NCBI GenBank assembly: GCA_031002005.1
Contig: JARYHS010011408.1
Span: forward strand, 219,273,473-219,337,472
Length of the DNA stretch: 64,000 nucleotides
Source: Vandiemenella viatica
Lineage: Eukaryota > Arthropoda > Insecta > Orthoptera > Morabidae
Direction: 5' to 3'
The translations under genes were made by a program, and so were the position numbers. This document shows, piece by piece, positions 33,991 to 45,859 of the stretch (positions are counted from its first letter, which is position 1; each line of letters begins with the position of its first letter). The notes under the pieces are model-generated. The model did not search any database and was not told the DNA's origin. It was given only the letters and a program-made list of their open reading frames with translations.

Positions 33991-34461
33991 TAGACGAATA
34001 ACACATTGCGCCATAACTGTTTGTTTGTAAACTTAGGTAACTATTCCCGTGGAACGATGTTTGTAATAGAACACGTACTTTTTTCCCCAGTGTGGTACCA
34101 TTGCTAGGTAACGATCTTTTAGGCAATAAAAAAGAAGTCATCTAATCACGGAATAGGAACATTTCTCAGTTGCTGTTCATTTAGTACCGTCTAACGCCTC
34201 GCTCAGGAACGTCGTAAGCTCTTGTAGGACCTAACAGCCAAGGGCAGCGCGCTGTTTTCGGTCATCATAGTTCGAGCCTCGAATGTCAACGGCGATGCCT
34301 CCTCGCTTGTGCGTCAGTTCCCGACGTGGTTTGACAGCCTAAGCGACTGTCGCAACCTTAGAAAGCTCACAGTGCCTCTTTCCAGAGGAAGCCTACATTA
34401 CAGCCCATGTCACGACTATAGAAACTATTTGTTAGTTTGAGATATAAATAGCTTGCGATAA
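33991..34461. other. Intergenic, nothing supported
   Basis: GC-richer at 34190-34400 but stop codons interrupt all frames. No repeat family recognised. Confidence 0.35.
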
Positions 34462-34850
34462 GGGAGCGTCCATAAACCACGTAGCTCCATTTTGGTCTTC
34501 TCTGAAACTCCCTCCCCCAGGTAGTCCGATGTGGCTTTTGTCTCTACCCCCCTCCTCCCCCGTAACACGTAGCTTTTTTCCCTACTGATTCCAGAATAAT
34601 TTTGTAGAATTTTCACTTGTCAAGCTATAGTAAATTACATACGGCGATAATTAAATGACGGAAAGAAATATCCACATGTGTTCTGTATCTCATTTTAATT
34701 GTGACAAATAATAATAATAATAATGATAAGCTACGTGGCCTTGCTCGGAAACCCCACCGCCACGTAGTCCAGCGTAGCTTTCCAGCCAACCCTCCCCCCC
34801 CCCATCCACCCCCCGTCCCCGTAGACCGAGCTACGTAGTTTATGAACGCT
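34462..34850 (-). mobile_element. MITE with TIR GGGAGCGTnCA, copy 2 (inverted)
   Basis: The termini GGGAGCGTCCATAAACCACG and, from the right, AGCGTTCATAAACTACG are better preserved inverted repeats than in copy 1. The interior matches 13398-13774 in the opposite direction (CTCCCCCGTAACACGTAGC; TACATACGGCGATAATTAA). Confidence 0.82.
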
Positions 34851-35044
34851 AAAACCTTAAATATTTCACAAAATCGAATGAGAAAATACGAAATCCTTTA
34901 GATTAGATCGAAAATCATGTTAAACTCTTCAGCAATGACTATATTAAGACTCATTAAACATATATTCGCCAGTTCACAGTATTTGTAGATCGCAGATGTA
35001 CGAGGGACTCAATAACAGCTGGTAATGCAAACGCCAAATTATCA

Positions 35045-35160
35045 AACGCCATGCCGACCCAGCTAGTATCGGGGTTAGGCCGCTAGTCTCATTTACTGAA
35101 GGTCGCAGATTCGAGTCCGGCCGATGGTGAGGGTGGTTTTAATTTCGTGTAGTGTTTGTC
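35045..35160 (+). mobile_element. tRNA-like head, possible SINE fragment
   Basis: GGGGTTAGGCCGCTAGTCTC resembles an A-box region and GCAGATTCGAGTCCGG a B box, about 45 nt apart. The following GTGAGGGTGGTTTTAATTTCG is not family A. A tRNA cloverleaf does not fold well, so it is not called a tRNA. Confidence 0.35.
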
Positions 35161-35617
35161 CTGTATCGACTGTACCGTTCGCTATGTTAATACTATAAGG
35201 AAATTCAAATACAATTGCTGAAAGCACACAAAATGTATGCTCGAAGAATACAAAATTATATTTTGTCCTTTTTTGTTTTTCTATTGTTTGTTACTTTTGT
35301 TGTTTTTTTTTTTGTTTAAAAAAAATGCTATGCTCCCAAGAAATTCAGTCATCCCTCTCTAAAGACAAATATAAGTTTTTATGACAATTCTTTAAACTTA
35401 TTTAACGTTATAACATGAAATAATTTATCGAATAGCATATTGTGAAGATTCAGAATTTTTGAAATTACCTTTATATTTGGCCCATATTTGGGTCATTTGT
35501 GGATTTTTTTCCCCACAAGACTGCTATGTTCATCTTTCACTTTCTACTTTGTGATTCTATACTTGAGAAATATGCCTGATAGATTCTGATATAGAAAGCA
35601 GAAACGCTCCATACAGT

Positions 35618-35827
35618 GGAGCATTCGGGATGTCATGAGTTCAATTCCGCGTCCGGGCATCCAGATTTGGGTTTTCCATGGTTTCTCCAAATCACCCCAA
35701 GTGAATGCCGGGATAGTTCTTTTAAAAGGCCATGGCCGAATTCCTTTCCGTTCCTTACCTCCGGTCCTTTCCCGCCTCTAATGATCTTGACGTCAACGAG
35801 GCGTAAAGCCATAAGTAAAAAAAAACA
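35618..35827 (+). mobile_element. SINE family A (subfamily II), head eroded
   Basis: From a damaged B box (AGTTCAATTCC) through the full body to a subfamily II 3' end, GCCTCTAATGATCTTGACG paired with CAACGAGGCG, then AAAGCCATAAGT and poly(A). Confidence 0.9.
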
Positions 35828-37019
35828 ACATAAAACAGAAATACTTTTCATTATTTGAAAGTCACAAGAATGATTAATAAATTGCGTTTGTGATTCGAAA
35901 CAGTCTCTAATTTATTCAGATAACTTAAAGAATTTGTTCATGCGTTAGTTTTAGAAGAACATATTACTTTTCATTTTTCGTTGTACCAAATTCAGTCACC
36001 TCAAGTGTTAGCGGCTTGCGTAGTGAAAATAACTTCTTTCGCTGTAGAGGGATGTGCTCGCATGAACGAAACATATTGTACAGTGTATCTGGATGTGCTA
36101 AAAAATCTCCTTCTTCAGATATTAGATTTACTGCATAACAAGATGGTGCACTGCCTGATTACATCACAGCATTTTGAGATTTTCTTGATTTCTGTTTCCG
36201 TGATGGGTTGGTCGTGCAACGTAAATTGCATGGCCACGTCACTGGTCACACTTACACTTCTGCATTTTTTCTAATGAGATTTTGTTAAAGACTGACAGTT
36301 TGTTCAGCTTTTACCTTCAGATTTCGTTGAGCCTAGAAATGGAATGCGCGTCGCAGTTTGAGAAGAGACGTTCGATAAACTGGATCGAGTTTTAGAGGAA
36401 ACTGATCCCCAAATAGATGCCGCATCATCAAAGTCAGACACATCCAGTGTACTTTGCACAATCGGAACGATTCTGTGAGATATATTACTAAATTTATGCT
36501 TACGTTAAAGTTGTTAAGTTCTTGCAGTTAATATTACTGGGGCTGGGAATAGTCTATAAAAACAAACAAATGTGAAACAGTGGAAAATGAAAATAATCAA
36601 TATTTATACTATAATTTCACTGTGCAAAATGTAGCAGTAAAATGAATTTATAGAGAATTCGCAAATTAAAATCGCTGAAGATGCTTCTGAGAATGAATGA
36701 AACGCATCTATGAAAAACAAAAATAAACAAAAATTCAATTGCATTGACGTAATATTAATTGTTAATACCAATTTTCTGTAAAGTTCTATTTAAAAGAATC
36801 TATAATAAAACTTTAATAAAACAGCCATAAGTATTTTGCTTTATCATGTGATCAGTGGAATCAAAAAGGATTTTCTTTAAAGAAAAAAGTTTTTTTCGGA
36901 AACAATATGCCCAACTTTCTCTAATCACCATTGTTAGACAGTAGATACTTCAGAACAAAACACATTTTTCACTAACGAATGAATAGCGATTAAAAGAATA
37001 GGTATGAGGACATTAATTT
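35828..37019. other. Intergenic, nothing firm
   Basis: The 97-codon frame at 35981-36274 has AT-biased codons and no domain. A short run near 36376-36480 encodes KLDRVLEETDPQIDAASSKS in plus frame, which has a protein-like look but is too short to call. Confidence 0.3.
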
Positions 37020-37215
37020 GACTCGTGGGTTGCTTCCGTCTTGATGGCGCGAGACAGACAGCGAGCTCTGTGGAGGCCGGAAGCAACAGCGCTGCTTCTT
37101 TTTGCGTCCATGGCGTTCCTCCCCCGCACCCCAAGCCAGCCACCCCGACACGGGGCTGCAGGCACCCTCACAGACGAAACATCACCAGAACATGTGTGAC
37201 TAACAGTCGTTACAC
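37020..37215. promoter_or_regulatory. GC-rich stretch, origin unknown
   Basis: Markedly GC-rich compared with both flanks and open in more than one frame on each strand, which suggests composition rather than coding. It could be an unmethylated promoter segment or a foreign repeat. Confidence 0.2.
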
Positions 37216-38918
37216 TACCCACATTTCTATAATTAGTTGCCTCTGCAAGTTCTCGGCCTACACCAGCATCCTTCACTTCATAGTATGCTTTAAGTATACG
37301 GAAATTTGTATTCGTATGTAAATATTCTATATAATCAGATCTTCGTGATTTTCGCGAAGCCTATAGAATCTCAGTTCATTTTTATCACACATTTCTATAA
37401 AATTTATTTTTTTCCATCTCTTCTCCGATGGTTAACGTCATTGTTGCAGCACCCTGATAATGTTCGGCTCCTGCGACGAGATTAGCGGGTTCGGCTCCTG
37501 ATGGAAGAAGAAATTGTTATAGTTTGATACTTGGACGCAATGTAATATAGGAAGCAGTGCACGAGTCATAATCACCAGATTCTACACTTCTCAGAAGTGT
37601 ATATGGAGTGAAGACACTATTGGTGGTGAACCATTTATCGGATGAGGACGTTAACCAGTTGATGGTCCCAGTGCTGTCTTTCGGAGAAGGCGTGTATATG
37701 CTGCCACCGGCTTTCACGATCTCACTGATGTCCTCTTCACCGTGATTAACACACACATTAACAACACACTATACTTAATAACAACACTCACCATCAACTG
37801 AACACATTCGACAAATAAAACATTAACGAAGGAAAGGACGTGGATATCTGGCATATAGTATGACACCTATAGGAACCGCGGATTTGACTCATAAAAGGAA
37901 ACCTTCGTTAACTGTTTATTTCCTCGCGAAAAATACGTGAATCTTTTAGAAAAATTCTTGCAATATTGAAAATTGAGGAGCTAAGCCAGCATTTATCTGC
38001 AGTGATTTCGGGAGACAGTAAAAAAGATGAATCTGGATGGTAGGACTGGAATCTAATGCCATTCCTTCTAAATGAAAAGGAACGCTTAGTAGGAGTTGGA
38101 AACGTAGAGCTTTTCTGTATCAGAAAACACGAAGATTTATGAGAAAGTTCCTTCAGAGAATGGGCTATGAAGGTTACTAATCGTAAAGATTATAATTTGA
38201 ACAATACCCCTCCTCTATCCCCAGTTATGCAGGGGATAAAGTATTAACACTATCAACAGCATTCAGAACTATACTGCGAGGAATATGTTGTTCATTTACA
38301 TTTTAATTCACTTGCGAATTGTGTTATTCAAGAAGCACTTCTAAACGTAATCCTAACTATTTGGTTATTTTTTCGCCATAAAGCAAACTACTTCATGTTT
38401 AGACTTCACTGTTTCCCAGTCTCTCACGACAATTTTCAGACATATAACCGAATCTGTACCGTGAAAGCTTTTGGTTGTCACAGTTACTACGAAAGTCTAT
38501 CAGAGGTCCTACTTGATGATGTTTAGCAATGATAGACTGATTTTGAGCACAAATGCCAATGGTAATAATTCCCTGTTTGTATTTATTTACTTACTGATAG
38601 GACTAAATTTCGTAATAACTTGAATGAATCGATCCTGATAGACGAGAGGAAAACACTAAGGTTGAAGTCTGGGAGAACGATCCCTGATATGGCCATTCAT
38701 ATTTTTCACTGTTACCGGAAAGCAATCCAGGTGAATGGTTCTCTTCTCTCCACTTCCCCATCTTCCGGCTCTAGAGAGCTAAATATCGACGAAACATAAC
38801 CATAAGTTAAACAATGAACATCTAAAACAATTATGAAGATAATAATCATCGTCCGTAAAGTTTTGTCCTACTAATAGTGTTATGCTAGTTGTTTAAAGTT
38901 AAGGACTTTTTTTTAGGC
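37216..38918. other. Intergenic, nothing firm
   Basis: The 79-codon minus frame at 37517-37756 (KAGGSIYTPSPKDSTGTINW) is slightly protein-like, but no splice sites or domain support it. Confidence 0.3.
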
Positions 38919-38926
38919 TTAAGGCT

Positions 38927-39166
38927 TTTTTTTTGCTTGGGCTTTACGCCTCGTCGACAGCGAGGTCATTTGAGGCGGGATGGGATTGGGGCAAGATTGG
39001 GGAAGGATTCGGCCATGGCCTTTTCGAAGGGAGCATCCCGGCATTCGCCTGGAGTGATTAGGGGAAACCATGGAAAACCCAAATCTGGATGCCCAGACGG
39101 GGATTCGAACCCGCGTCCTTCAGAATGCGAGGCCAGAACGTTAAACGTTCACCCACCACGCTCGTT
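38927..39166 (-). mobile_element. SINE family A (subfamily II) with 8 bp TSD
   Basis: Complete minus-strand copy with GCCTCGTCGACAGCGAGGTC at its 3' end and CACCCACCACGCTCG at its head, flanked by TTAAGGCT at 38919-38926 and 39167-39174. Confidence 0.92.
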
Positions 39167-39469
39167 TTAAGGCTGTTTACATCCTTAAATCGTAAAGAGG
39201 TTGCCTGCCACATTACAGAATTCGAAGTAAATGTAGTACGAGCAGCATAAAGCAACATACTTATAGAGAGTTAAATAGTCGTTATCTAGTACGGTGATAT
39301 ATTAATTCAGCGAAGTTATTGTTGCCACTTTCTTTTCTTTTATTAATAAATAATAGAGCGTAAACCGGGACCAAAACACAATGTATCTCCACTCGGCTGA
39401 ACTCGTTTTCTACATCTAAATAAAATTTATGAATAGGTTTTCATAACTTCGGCGTTGGAGTAATACAGT

Positions 39470-39665
39470 ATAGGGGACGCGAAGCCTGGGATGTGCCCGT
39501 TATTTCCATACAGTGTGTGCCTCCCCGCGACATCTAGGGCAGCCTCCTTGGCCCATCATGTCGTTGGAGCTACTTAACTCCATTAAGCAGGCTTCGGGCC
39601 GGCCCACGTGCGCCTCGCATTGTGATTATGGCGCGCGCGCTCAGGAGGGACGCAATAGGCCAGCA
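39470..39665. promoter_or_regulatory. CpG-rich stretch
   Basis: Contains GGGCCGGCCCACGTG and GGCGCGCGCGCTCAGG in an AT-rich region. It may be a promoter or a repeat end; no gene can be attached to it. Confidence 0.22.
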
Positions 39666-40132
39666 AGTAGATTTCACCGGCTTCCAGGTTTAACCATACT
39701 ACAACGCCTAAACCAAGTACTGCCCTGTACCACAGTAGCAGAAAAGTTTGTCTGAATACTACGAGGAAAATTACGATGTCCAAACCTACCTGGCCTTCTC
39801 GTTTTTCCTTGACGTCATCGTACCAAAAAAACATTCTGGGATTATCTGATGAGCACCGTTTGGTAGAGAGGAGACAAACAGGATGAATTTTTTTTTTGAC
39901 GAAAATGATACCAGGATAGTGAGATGACTTCGTAAATTGGATGCTTCACTCACTGCCTTGCCTTACTTTCTCACAAGAAGAAACACTTTCGTAGCAATAT
40001 TATAATAAAACCTGTAATAATACGTCAATATTTCAGTTTTCTCGTACTTAACATTAGGTTGAAAAAAAAATCAATCTGCTTTCATCTTTACACGGCTTCT
40101 TTGATACACAGAAGACGATCAACAACAAAAAA

Positions 40133-40225
40133 TAGGAACGGTTTGATGACTCAGTAGCCGTCTGACTGGAGATTGAAAGGTAACCGGTTCGAATCCCGGT
40201 CTCAACTGGGATTTTCAAAGGCTCT
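40133..40225 (+). mobile_element. tRNA-like head with B box, SINE-like
   Basis: ATGACTCAGTAGCCGTCTGA resembles an A box and CCGGTTCGAATCCCGG a B box. The acceptor stem and anticodon arm do not form, so a functional tRNA is unlikely. Likely a tRNA-derived SINE head of another family. Confidence 0.4.
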
Positions 40226-40873
40226 TAATACGATCTTCACCTTCGGCACGGCTTCATATGGAATGTGAAATACGATAGAACGTTTTCATGGTTCTGGTTC
40301 CAAATTATACTATAGGTATCATATATCCGGTAGGATTACCGGGTTTGGTAAAGGCGGCTACGATAGGGGCGGATTGTGCGGCCAGTAGAAACTCTCTGAA
40401 CAGGTTACAACGACGATTCGAGCCTTCACCAAGGAAAAACAGGCAGTGCATTGTTTCAAATTATCTGGCTATCTTTGATTAAAAAAAAAAAAAATCATAA
40501 CCTCATGTAAAATAGTGTTGTAATTCGTTTTCGGAGAGAATCAGATCTCAATGAAATAAAGTTTTTTAACAAACTTTATAATTGAAACACGGTAAAAACA
40601 TTAAAGTTTCATTGAAGCACAAATTTCGGACATAAAATGAAGCAAATGATCAAATACATAACGGGCCATATTTTAGTGACAATGCATTTTGCATTGATGC
40701 GGTCGAATTAATTGCAAATAGCATTTATGAGTGTGTATGTCAGGTAAACATAGTATCTCCGATACTAGGACCGTGTAAAATATTTTGTTCCAACAATATA
40801 TAGAGACTCGACAGGTATCAGACAGTAGAAGTTTGAGAGTTACGATAAATCTAAATGACAGCTGGGATGTAAG

Positions 40874-41056
40874 GCGGTTCGAATCCCCATCCGGGCATCC
40901 AGATTTGGGGTTTCCATGGTTTCCCAAATCACTCCAGGCAAATGCCGGGATGCTTCCTTCAAAAGGCCATGGCCGAATTCCTCCCCATTCCTTGCCCCCA
41001 TCCTTTCCCGTCTCTAAAGACCTCGCTGTTGAGATACGTAAAGCAGTTAAAAAAAA
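40874..41056 (+). mobile_element. 5'-truncated SINE family A (subfamily I)
   Basis: Starts exactly at the B box (GCGGTTCGAATCC) and continues to AAGCAGTTAAAAAAA. It is flanked by GGGATGTAAG (40864-40873) and GGGATGTGAG (41057-41066), a 9/10 duplication. Truncation at the 5' end with a duplication implies incomplete reverse transcription by a LINE enzyme. Confidence 0.9.
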
Positions 41057-41066
41057 GGGATGTGAG

Positions 41067-42079
41067 TAGCAGTGACTTAACCGTTACAAACTATAAAAAC
41101 AATATGCGTTGAAAAGAAATATTCGTAATTCAGTATTATTTCGGATAGTTACAGTTCTTCGTTTTCTTCCATGCGATTTCTACTGCCGGTAAAATTTTAT
41201 TTTTTAGCGTCCATAATTCGATTTATACGTTTATATCTACATGTAGTTTAGACTAAGCTTGGTATACGATAAAGTTTCTTAGTTATTCCGTTCTGTAGTT
41301 TATCTCACGTACAAATCTTTCTCACGAAACCATTAAGTTTCTTACTATTTGTAAACAGCAGAGATTGTGCCTTGTGGATACTATTTCAGCGTTTTATACA
41401 GGTACAATCAGCCTATACAAATCGCTCTGGAAGAACAAAGAGTTAGTGAAATATCAAAGGCTTTGAGTTCACATAACTCTGGAGCCGTTTGCTGACTTAC
41501 GAGAGTGAGGAACGCTTGCTCCGTCTGAATATAGATCACAGTTCGTTCACAGCGCTATGGATACGCTGGTTCTTTTTTAACCCAGACCAAAATGACAAAA
41601 GAGCAGATATTAATCTGCACGATTGTAAGAAACAAATCGCGAGTGGGCAGTAAGATCTCTGGCGCCACAGGTATACAGAAATGCATCAATAACCAGAGAT
41701 ATTATAACCATTCAACTTGTAAAATAAACCTAAGGAAAAAAATTGATTTTGTATAATTATTGGTCCATCTGCAGTCAAAGATTTTGTTCATGACAGATAG
41801 CCAAAATTAGGGGGGAGGAGGGGGAGGGACAGGAGGACGTTGATTGGTGAACACAAACGTTGCTTGTGTTAGTTTAAATACCGAGCAGTTAACTTTGACC
41901 AAATAAAATTGAGTCAAAATTGTTAGATATTTTTATTCACGAACAATCTCAGTTTCTTTCTATGCGTACCGTTTTAAAAAAAAAAAAGGAACAGCAAAGT
42001 ACCAAGGAGGAGGCTAAAAAATAACTTCTATAAAAATATCGAGCATGCACTTGTTGCAAAAAATGGGGCAGTTGCAGCA
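41067..42079. other. Intergenic, nothing supported
   Basis: AT-rich; a G-rich run GGGGGGAGGAGGGGGAGGG lies at about 41811-41829. Confidence 0.45.
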
Positions 42080-42109
42080 CTTACCAACAATTGCAATCTC
42101 GATCACAGA

Positions 42110-42470
42110 AGCCGCAATTGTCACACACACATGGGAGACAAGTCCAGTCGAGGTGTCGAGTTGACAGTCACCGTCCACTCACACGCACATCACACGGAAC
42201 GTTCTCTGGGCTCCCTCAGACACATCCGCTTCGGTCCGCAACAATGCACGCACTGCGAGGCAGACCGGCCCGCCCGCTACGTTCGCAGGGGGGCGCCCGC
42301 AGCGCTCCAAGCGGCCGCCGGGCGAAACACTCCCGGTGGGTGCGTCACGAAGCACTGCCATTGGTTCGCGGCTGGCGGCGGGGAGGGGGCACATGGGGTG
42401 TATTTTGGGACGGCGGGAGCAACCGACGTCGCAGATAAACGCAGCGCTGCGAATCGGGGAAACAACTCTA
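42110..42470. promoter_or_regulatory. CpG island-like region, possible promoter
   Basis: The most GC- and CpG-rich interval of the window (GCGGCCGCCGGGCG, GGCTGGCGGCGGGG) surrounded by AT-rich DNA. It contains an inverted CCAAT box (GCCATTGGTTCG near 42356) and a GACGTC near 42425. Frames are open on both strands purely because of composition, so no protein is called. A CpG island promoter of a gene reading out in either direction is plausible. Confidence 0.38.
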
Positions 42471-42693
42471 GGACCACAAAAAACTGAACGTTAAAATCTT
42501 ATTTCTAATGTGCGTAAGTGGCATTAAGAAAATGAACATTGGCATTTGAGAATACCAAAACAAAGCAAGCGTTGTGTTAAAGAAGGATGTCAGAAACTAC
42601 GGTAAGTGTTGGAGGCAAAGTACGAAATGAATATATTCTGATAATGATGGATGACGAAAGGAATTTGTGTAACAGATATACAGTTTGAGTTAT

Positions 42694-42788
42694 GGGGATT
42701 AGTTAATTTATTAGTAGAGCTAACAGTGGAAGGAAAGAACTGTAGGGAAAACTGAAATTAGAATAAATGATGCATAATTATAAGAAGA
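42694..42788 (+). mobile_element. Short 3' fragment of the RTE-like LINE
   Basis: GGTTAATTTNTTAGTNGAG, ACAGTNGAAGGNAAGAACTG and ATTAGAATA match 18190-18290 of the complete LINE. About 95 bp only, with no open frame. Confidence 0.75.
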
Positions 42789-42798
42789 GCTTAGTTCG

Positions 42799-42829
<31 letters not shown>

Positions 42830-43249
42830 CTCTTCCCTAAATTTTAGTCAGTTTTATAGCATATATCGTTCGATAAGACTTTTTCTGCAGGCTCAATTCA
42901 TTTTACAAATAACGAAAGTCAATAAACGAATGACTTTTTATACTCAGCCTTATTTATACTTAATAATAGCTGCTACCCGCTAATTCGTATGATTGGACTT
43001 AGAATTTTATTGCTAACTGTAAGTTATGTAGGTGTTCCAAAAACACGGAATCCGGATAATGTAAAGGGGAAGTAATCACCATACCATTGAACCTGTCTCA
43101 TGAAGAGAACCAGTTAAAAATAGCAACAAACTAAACATATCACACAAAAACTGACTGCGAGAAAAACAAAGTCTGAGCGACCGATATAACATCACAGAAA
43201 CACTTATACACACTATCCGTTTGTCTGTCACGATTCGGGTAGTTTCCAA
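42789..43249. other. Intergenic, nothing supported
   Basis: AT-rich with an A/T homopolymer tract at 42800-42828. Confidence 0.45.
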
Positions 43250-43405
43250 AATTTCATGAAAAAATATGTTGTTTCATGTGCTTCCTAATGTTATATAGTA
43301 TTTCTTTGTCAAATTTCATCAAGATTGATTTAGTCGTTTAGTCGTGAAAAAGGAACAAACAGATAGAGAGTAAGAGCTACTTTCGCATTTATAATATTAG
43401 TGTAG
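43250..43405 (+). repeat. 3' end of a widespread arthropod dispersed repeat
   Basis: Contains TTCATCAAGATTGATTTAGT, CGTGAAAAAGGAACAAACAG and TTCGCATTTATAATATTAGT. From memory, this sentence-like ending (a phrase such as AACAAACAGACAGA followed by TATAATATTAGT) is common across insect genomes. No coding part is attached. Confidence 0.55.
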
Positions 43406-43862
43406 ATAAGAAAGCTTCTATGTGAAAAAGTAAAATATATTGCAAGTAACATGAATATTATTCTCATTTTTAACTATTTTTATCTTTCATAAACTAATTT
43501 AATTTACAAAAAACTAAAAATGAAACATCATTGTCTTCTAAGCAAAACAACTTAAAGTACTTCTTAGGTCTACAAAAGAAATTGATCTGTGCCTTATGTC
43601 CTTTATCCTACACTGTTTCGTTAAAAACTTTCATTATATAAAAACATGAAAAGAAGGAAGTTCCACACTGCAATTTGGTTATTATGTCTTAACCCCAATT
43701 ATTTATTGTTTGGTAATTTTTGGGTAGTAATAATGATATCCAGTAATTCAATACCATCATTTCGATATACCTTTCTCCAGCATACAGTCAAATGTGTTTT
43801 TCGAAAAATATTTTTTTTTTTGCTAAACACAATATTTAACATTTTAGGGCGTTAATTTATTA

Positions 43863-44640
43863 ATTAATTTAATTGCGATGGAGATTGCTCCTGTTTTTTC
43901 TACACACCCATTTTCCCCCTTTCCTTCTCCCACCTATTTTTGTCTTCTACAAATTTCAACTTTGCATTCTTTTAGTGTTTTTGGTAAATTATTCATCATT
44001 TCTCTTGGTAAATTATTCCGATTTCTGACCTCTTCCCTACGAAATAAAATCTTCCCGCACCCTTATACCTGAAATCGAGTGCCACTTGTGGTCAACGTCA
44101 ACGTTTGCCTTCCATGCACCTCCTAATTCTTACACTAATATGTTTCCACGTCTCGTCACCAATATACGCCTTGTTTACTCCCATGACACTCTTCCAATGA
44201 ATCCCATTCCAGCTCTTTTATCATATCTGTTAATCATTGTTTTTTGTGGTAATTTCCAGAGACATATCTAGAAGCCCTTCGTTGGATCCCCTGCAACATC
44301 TGCATTTGATAGCTAAAACATGGGTGCAGTACTAATATACCATATTCAAGCCATGGTGTAACCAGTTTTGTAATCCAATTCCCTTATTTCTATTGTACAT
44401 ACCGTCATCATAATCTTCAACAAGTGAAGGATTTTGAAACCTTTTCCTACTATCTGTCTAATTTGTCCTTCCAAATTCAGTTGGTTATCAAGTGTTTGCC
44501 ATGGTCTTTACATTTCGAGTCGTCAACAAGCAATTATTTCCCCATCTCATAATTATCATCAACCTTTAATTTTTTGTCTGTGTACCTAATAAGCCGATAT
44601 TTCTTTGCATTTATCTTCATCCTAAAAATTCAGTTCCCTT
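43863..44640 (-). mobile_element. CR1/Jockey-like LINE, 5'-truncated copy 2
   Basis: Collinear with the copies at 30585 and 57514-59052. It has the same 3' terminus (GGGTGTGTAG...CAATTAAATTAATT on the minus strand) and the C-terminal reverse transcriptase region, now with many stops. The 5' breakpoint near 44640 lies in the part encoding MKKNAKKSQLIRYTNKK in copy 3. Confidence 0.87.
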
Positions 44641-44717
44641 GCTATAAAACATAAGTTTGAAGAAAAAAAAAACAGCAACCATTGAAACACTATACCTCAA
44701 TTTTTATTATTATTTTT

Positions 44718-44770
44718 ACTCCGCGATTCACTAAAATTGGGTGGAGGAGGGTGCATTATACCAATCCTAA
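44718..44770 (+). repeat. Dispersed repeat R2 end, copy 1
   Basis: ACTCCGCGATTCACTAAAA followed by a GGAGGGTGCATT block. It is shared with 50759-50804, and both are preceded by a TTATTATT or TACTATTACT microsatellite. Likely the conserved end of a retroelement. Confidence 0.6.
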
Positions 44771-45558
44771 TGTGTAACAATTTGTGCATAGGAAGGGATA
44801 CATTTTACATTCATAAAGAAGCAGTTTCTTAGAATAAGTTAGTTATTTTAGTTTCGCAGAAAATGAAAGAAATGTAGTATTTTTTTGAACCGTATTTTCA
44901 ACTGCAATGATATGCACTTGTTATGTGTGTTACATGTAACAGTTTACGAAATTGCAAAATTTACACAGAATGAAAGAGGTAATGCTGTTGATAATGACAG
45001 CTTATACAAGAATTCCTTTTTTCTTTTTTTTGTCCATTGTCACATTATGCTATGTAAAATTATGAACAGATTTAAGTATTGTAGTAAAATAGTGTTTTTT
45101 GTATAGAGTTACCATAACAAAATTTTGTGAAGCTATGTGATTTAAATGAAACTACACAACGTATCCGACAGCTTTTCATATTGCCATGTACAGCAGTGAA
45201 GCAATTATCGAAATAACTGTGATTAAGGTATAGAATCAAATAAATATGGAGAATTTCTTAAGCAGAGTTCGTTTCTTTTATTTGTGAAAGTTTGGTGTCG
45301 ATATCAGTTTGATAACGGAAGTGACATTGTTGATGCTAAGGATAACATAGAATATGAATAAACACCTTTAGAAAAATTATCTCAATTTACGAAGAGATAC
45401 GTTTAGACCAAGTATGTTCTCGTTACTGCATTCAAGGTAAAGGTAATGATTGATATTGCGACCCTTAAAGCACTGTTTCTTAGACATTTCACTTGACACA
45501 GACTGATTAATGTCAATAGCTACTGATAGAGAACGCATCAGAATTAGTTACATGCTGA
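44771..45558. other. Intergenic, nothing supported
   Basis: AT-rich; the 73-codon frame at 44885-45106 has no coding signal. Confidence 0.45.
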
Positions 45559-45574
45559 GATATGGACTGCACAG

Positions 45575-45768
45575 CAATACATCAAGGTACACTGCGTGAC
45601 TCTGTGTATGATCCAACAGCTGCCAGCCGACGAAGCATCAAGTTCGGAGACAGAACAGATTTCATCCGTAAGAAGCTGGTGTCAAAGAACCTCATCAAGG
45701 AGATTACAGCAGACAGTGAAAATCGTAATGTAGTACAAATGATTAAAAAAAGGATCAGCAATCAATAG
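45575..45768 (+). CDS. Candidate 3' terminal coding exon, unrecognised
   Basis: Open to TAG at 45766-45768, with GC-rich third positions (AGC-ATC-AAG-TTC and CTC-ATC-AAG-GAG runs) in AT-rich surroundings. The protein piece is hydrophilic and basic: DPTAASRRSIKFGDRTDFIR, KKLVSKNLIKEITADSENRN, VVQMIKKRISNQ. An in-frame stop precedes the ATG at 45562; an AG at 45573-45574 (TGCACAG) could be the splice acceptor. I recognise no family. It reads more like a genuine C-terminus than any other short frame here. Confidence 0.38.
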
Positions 45769-45859
45769 TCAAGAACACGATAAATATTATACTTATTTAT
45801 TCTATTTTACGTATGATGCTAGACGATATTTACAATTCTCGACACCAATTGTATTTTAA

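Noticed and set aside
40133..40225. Functional tRNA gene
   Set aside because: B box present but acceptor and anticodon stems do not form; a SINE head or pseudogene is more likely.
42091..42487. Overlapping 115-118 codon frames in the CpG island
   Set aside because: Frames are open on both strands and in several phases because GC-rich DNA has few stops. No domain is seen.
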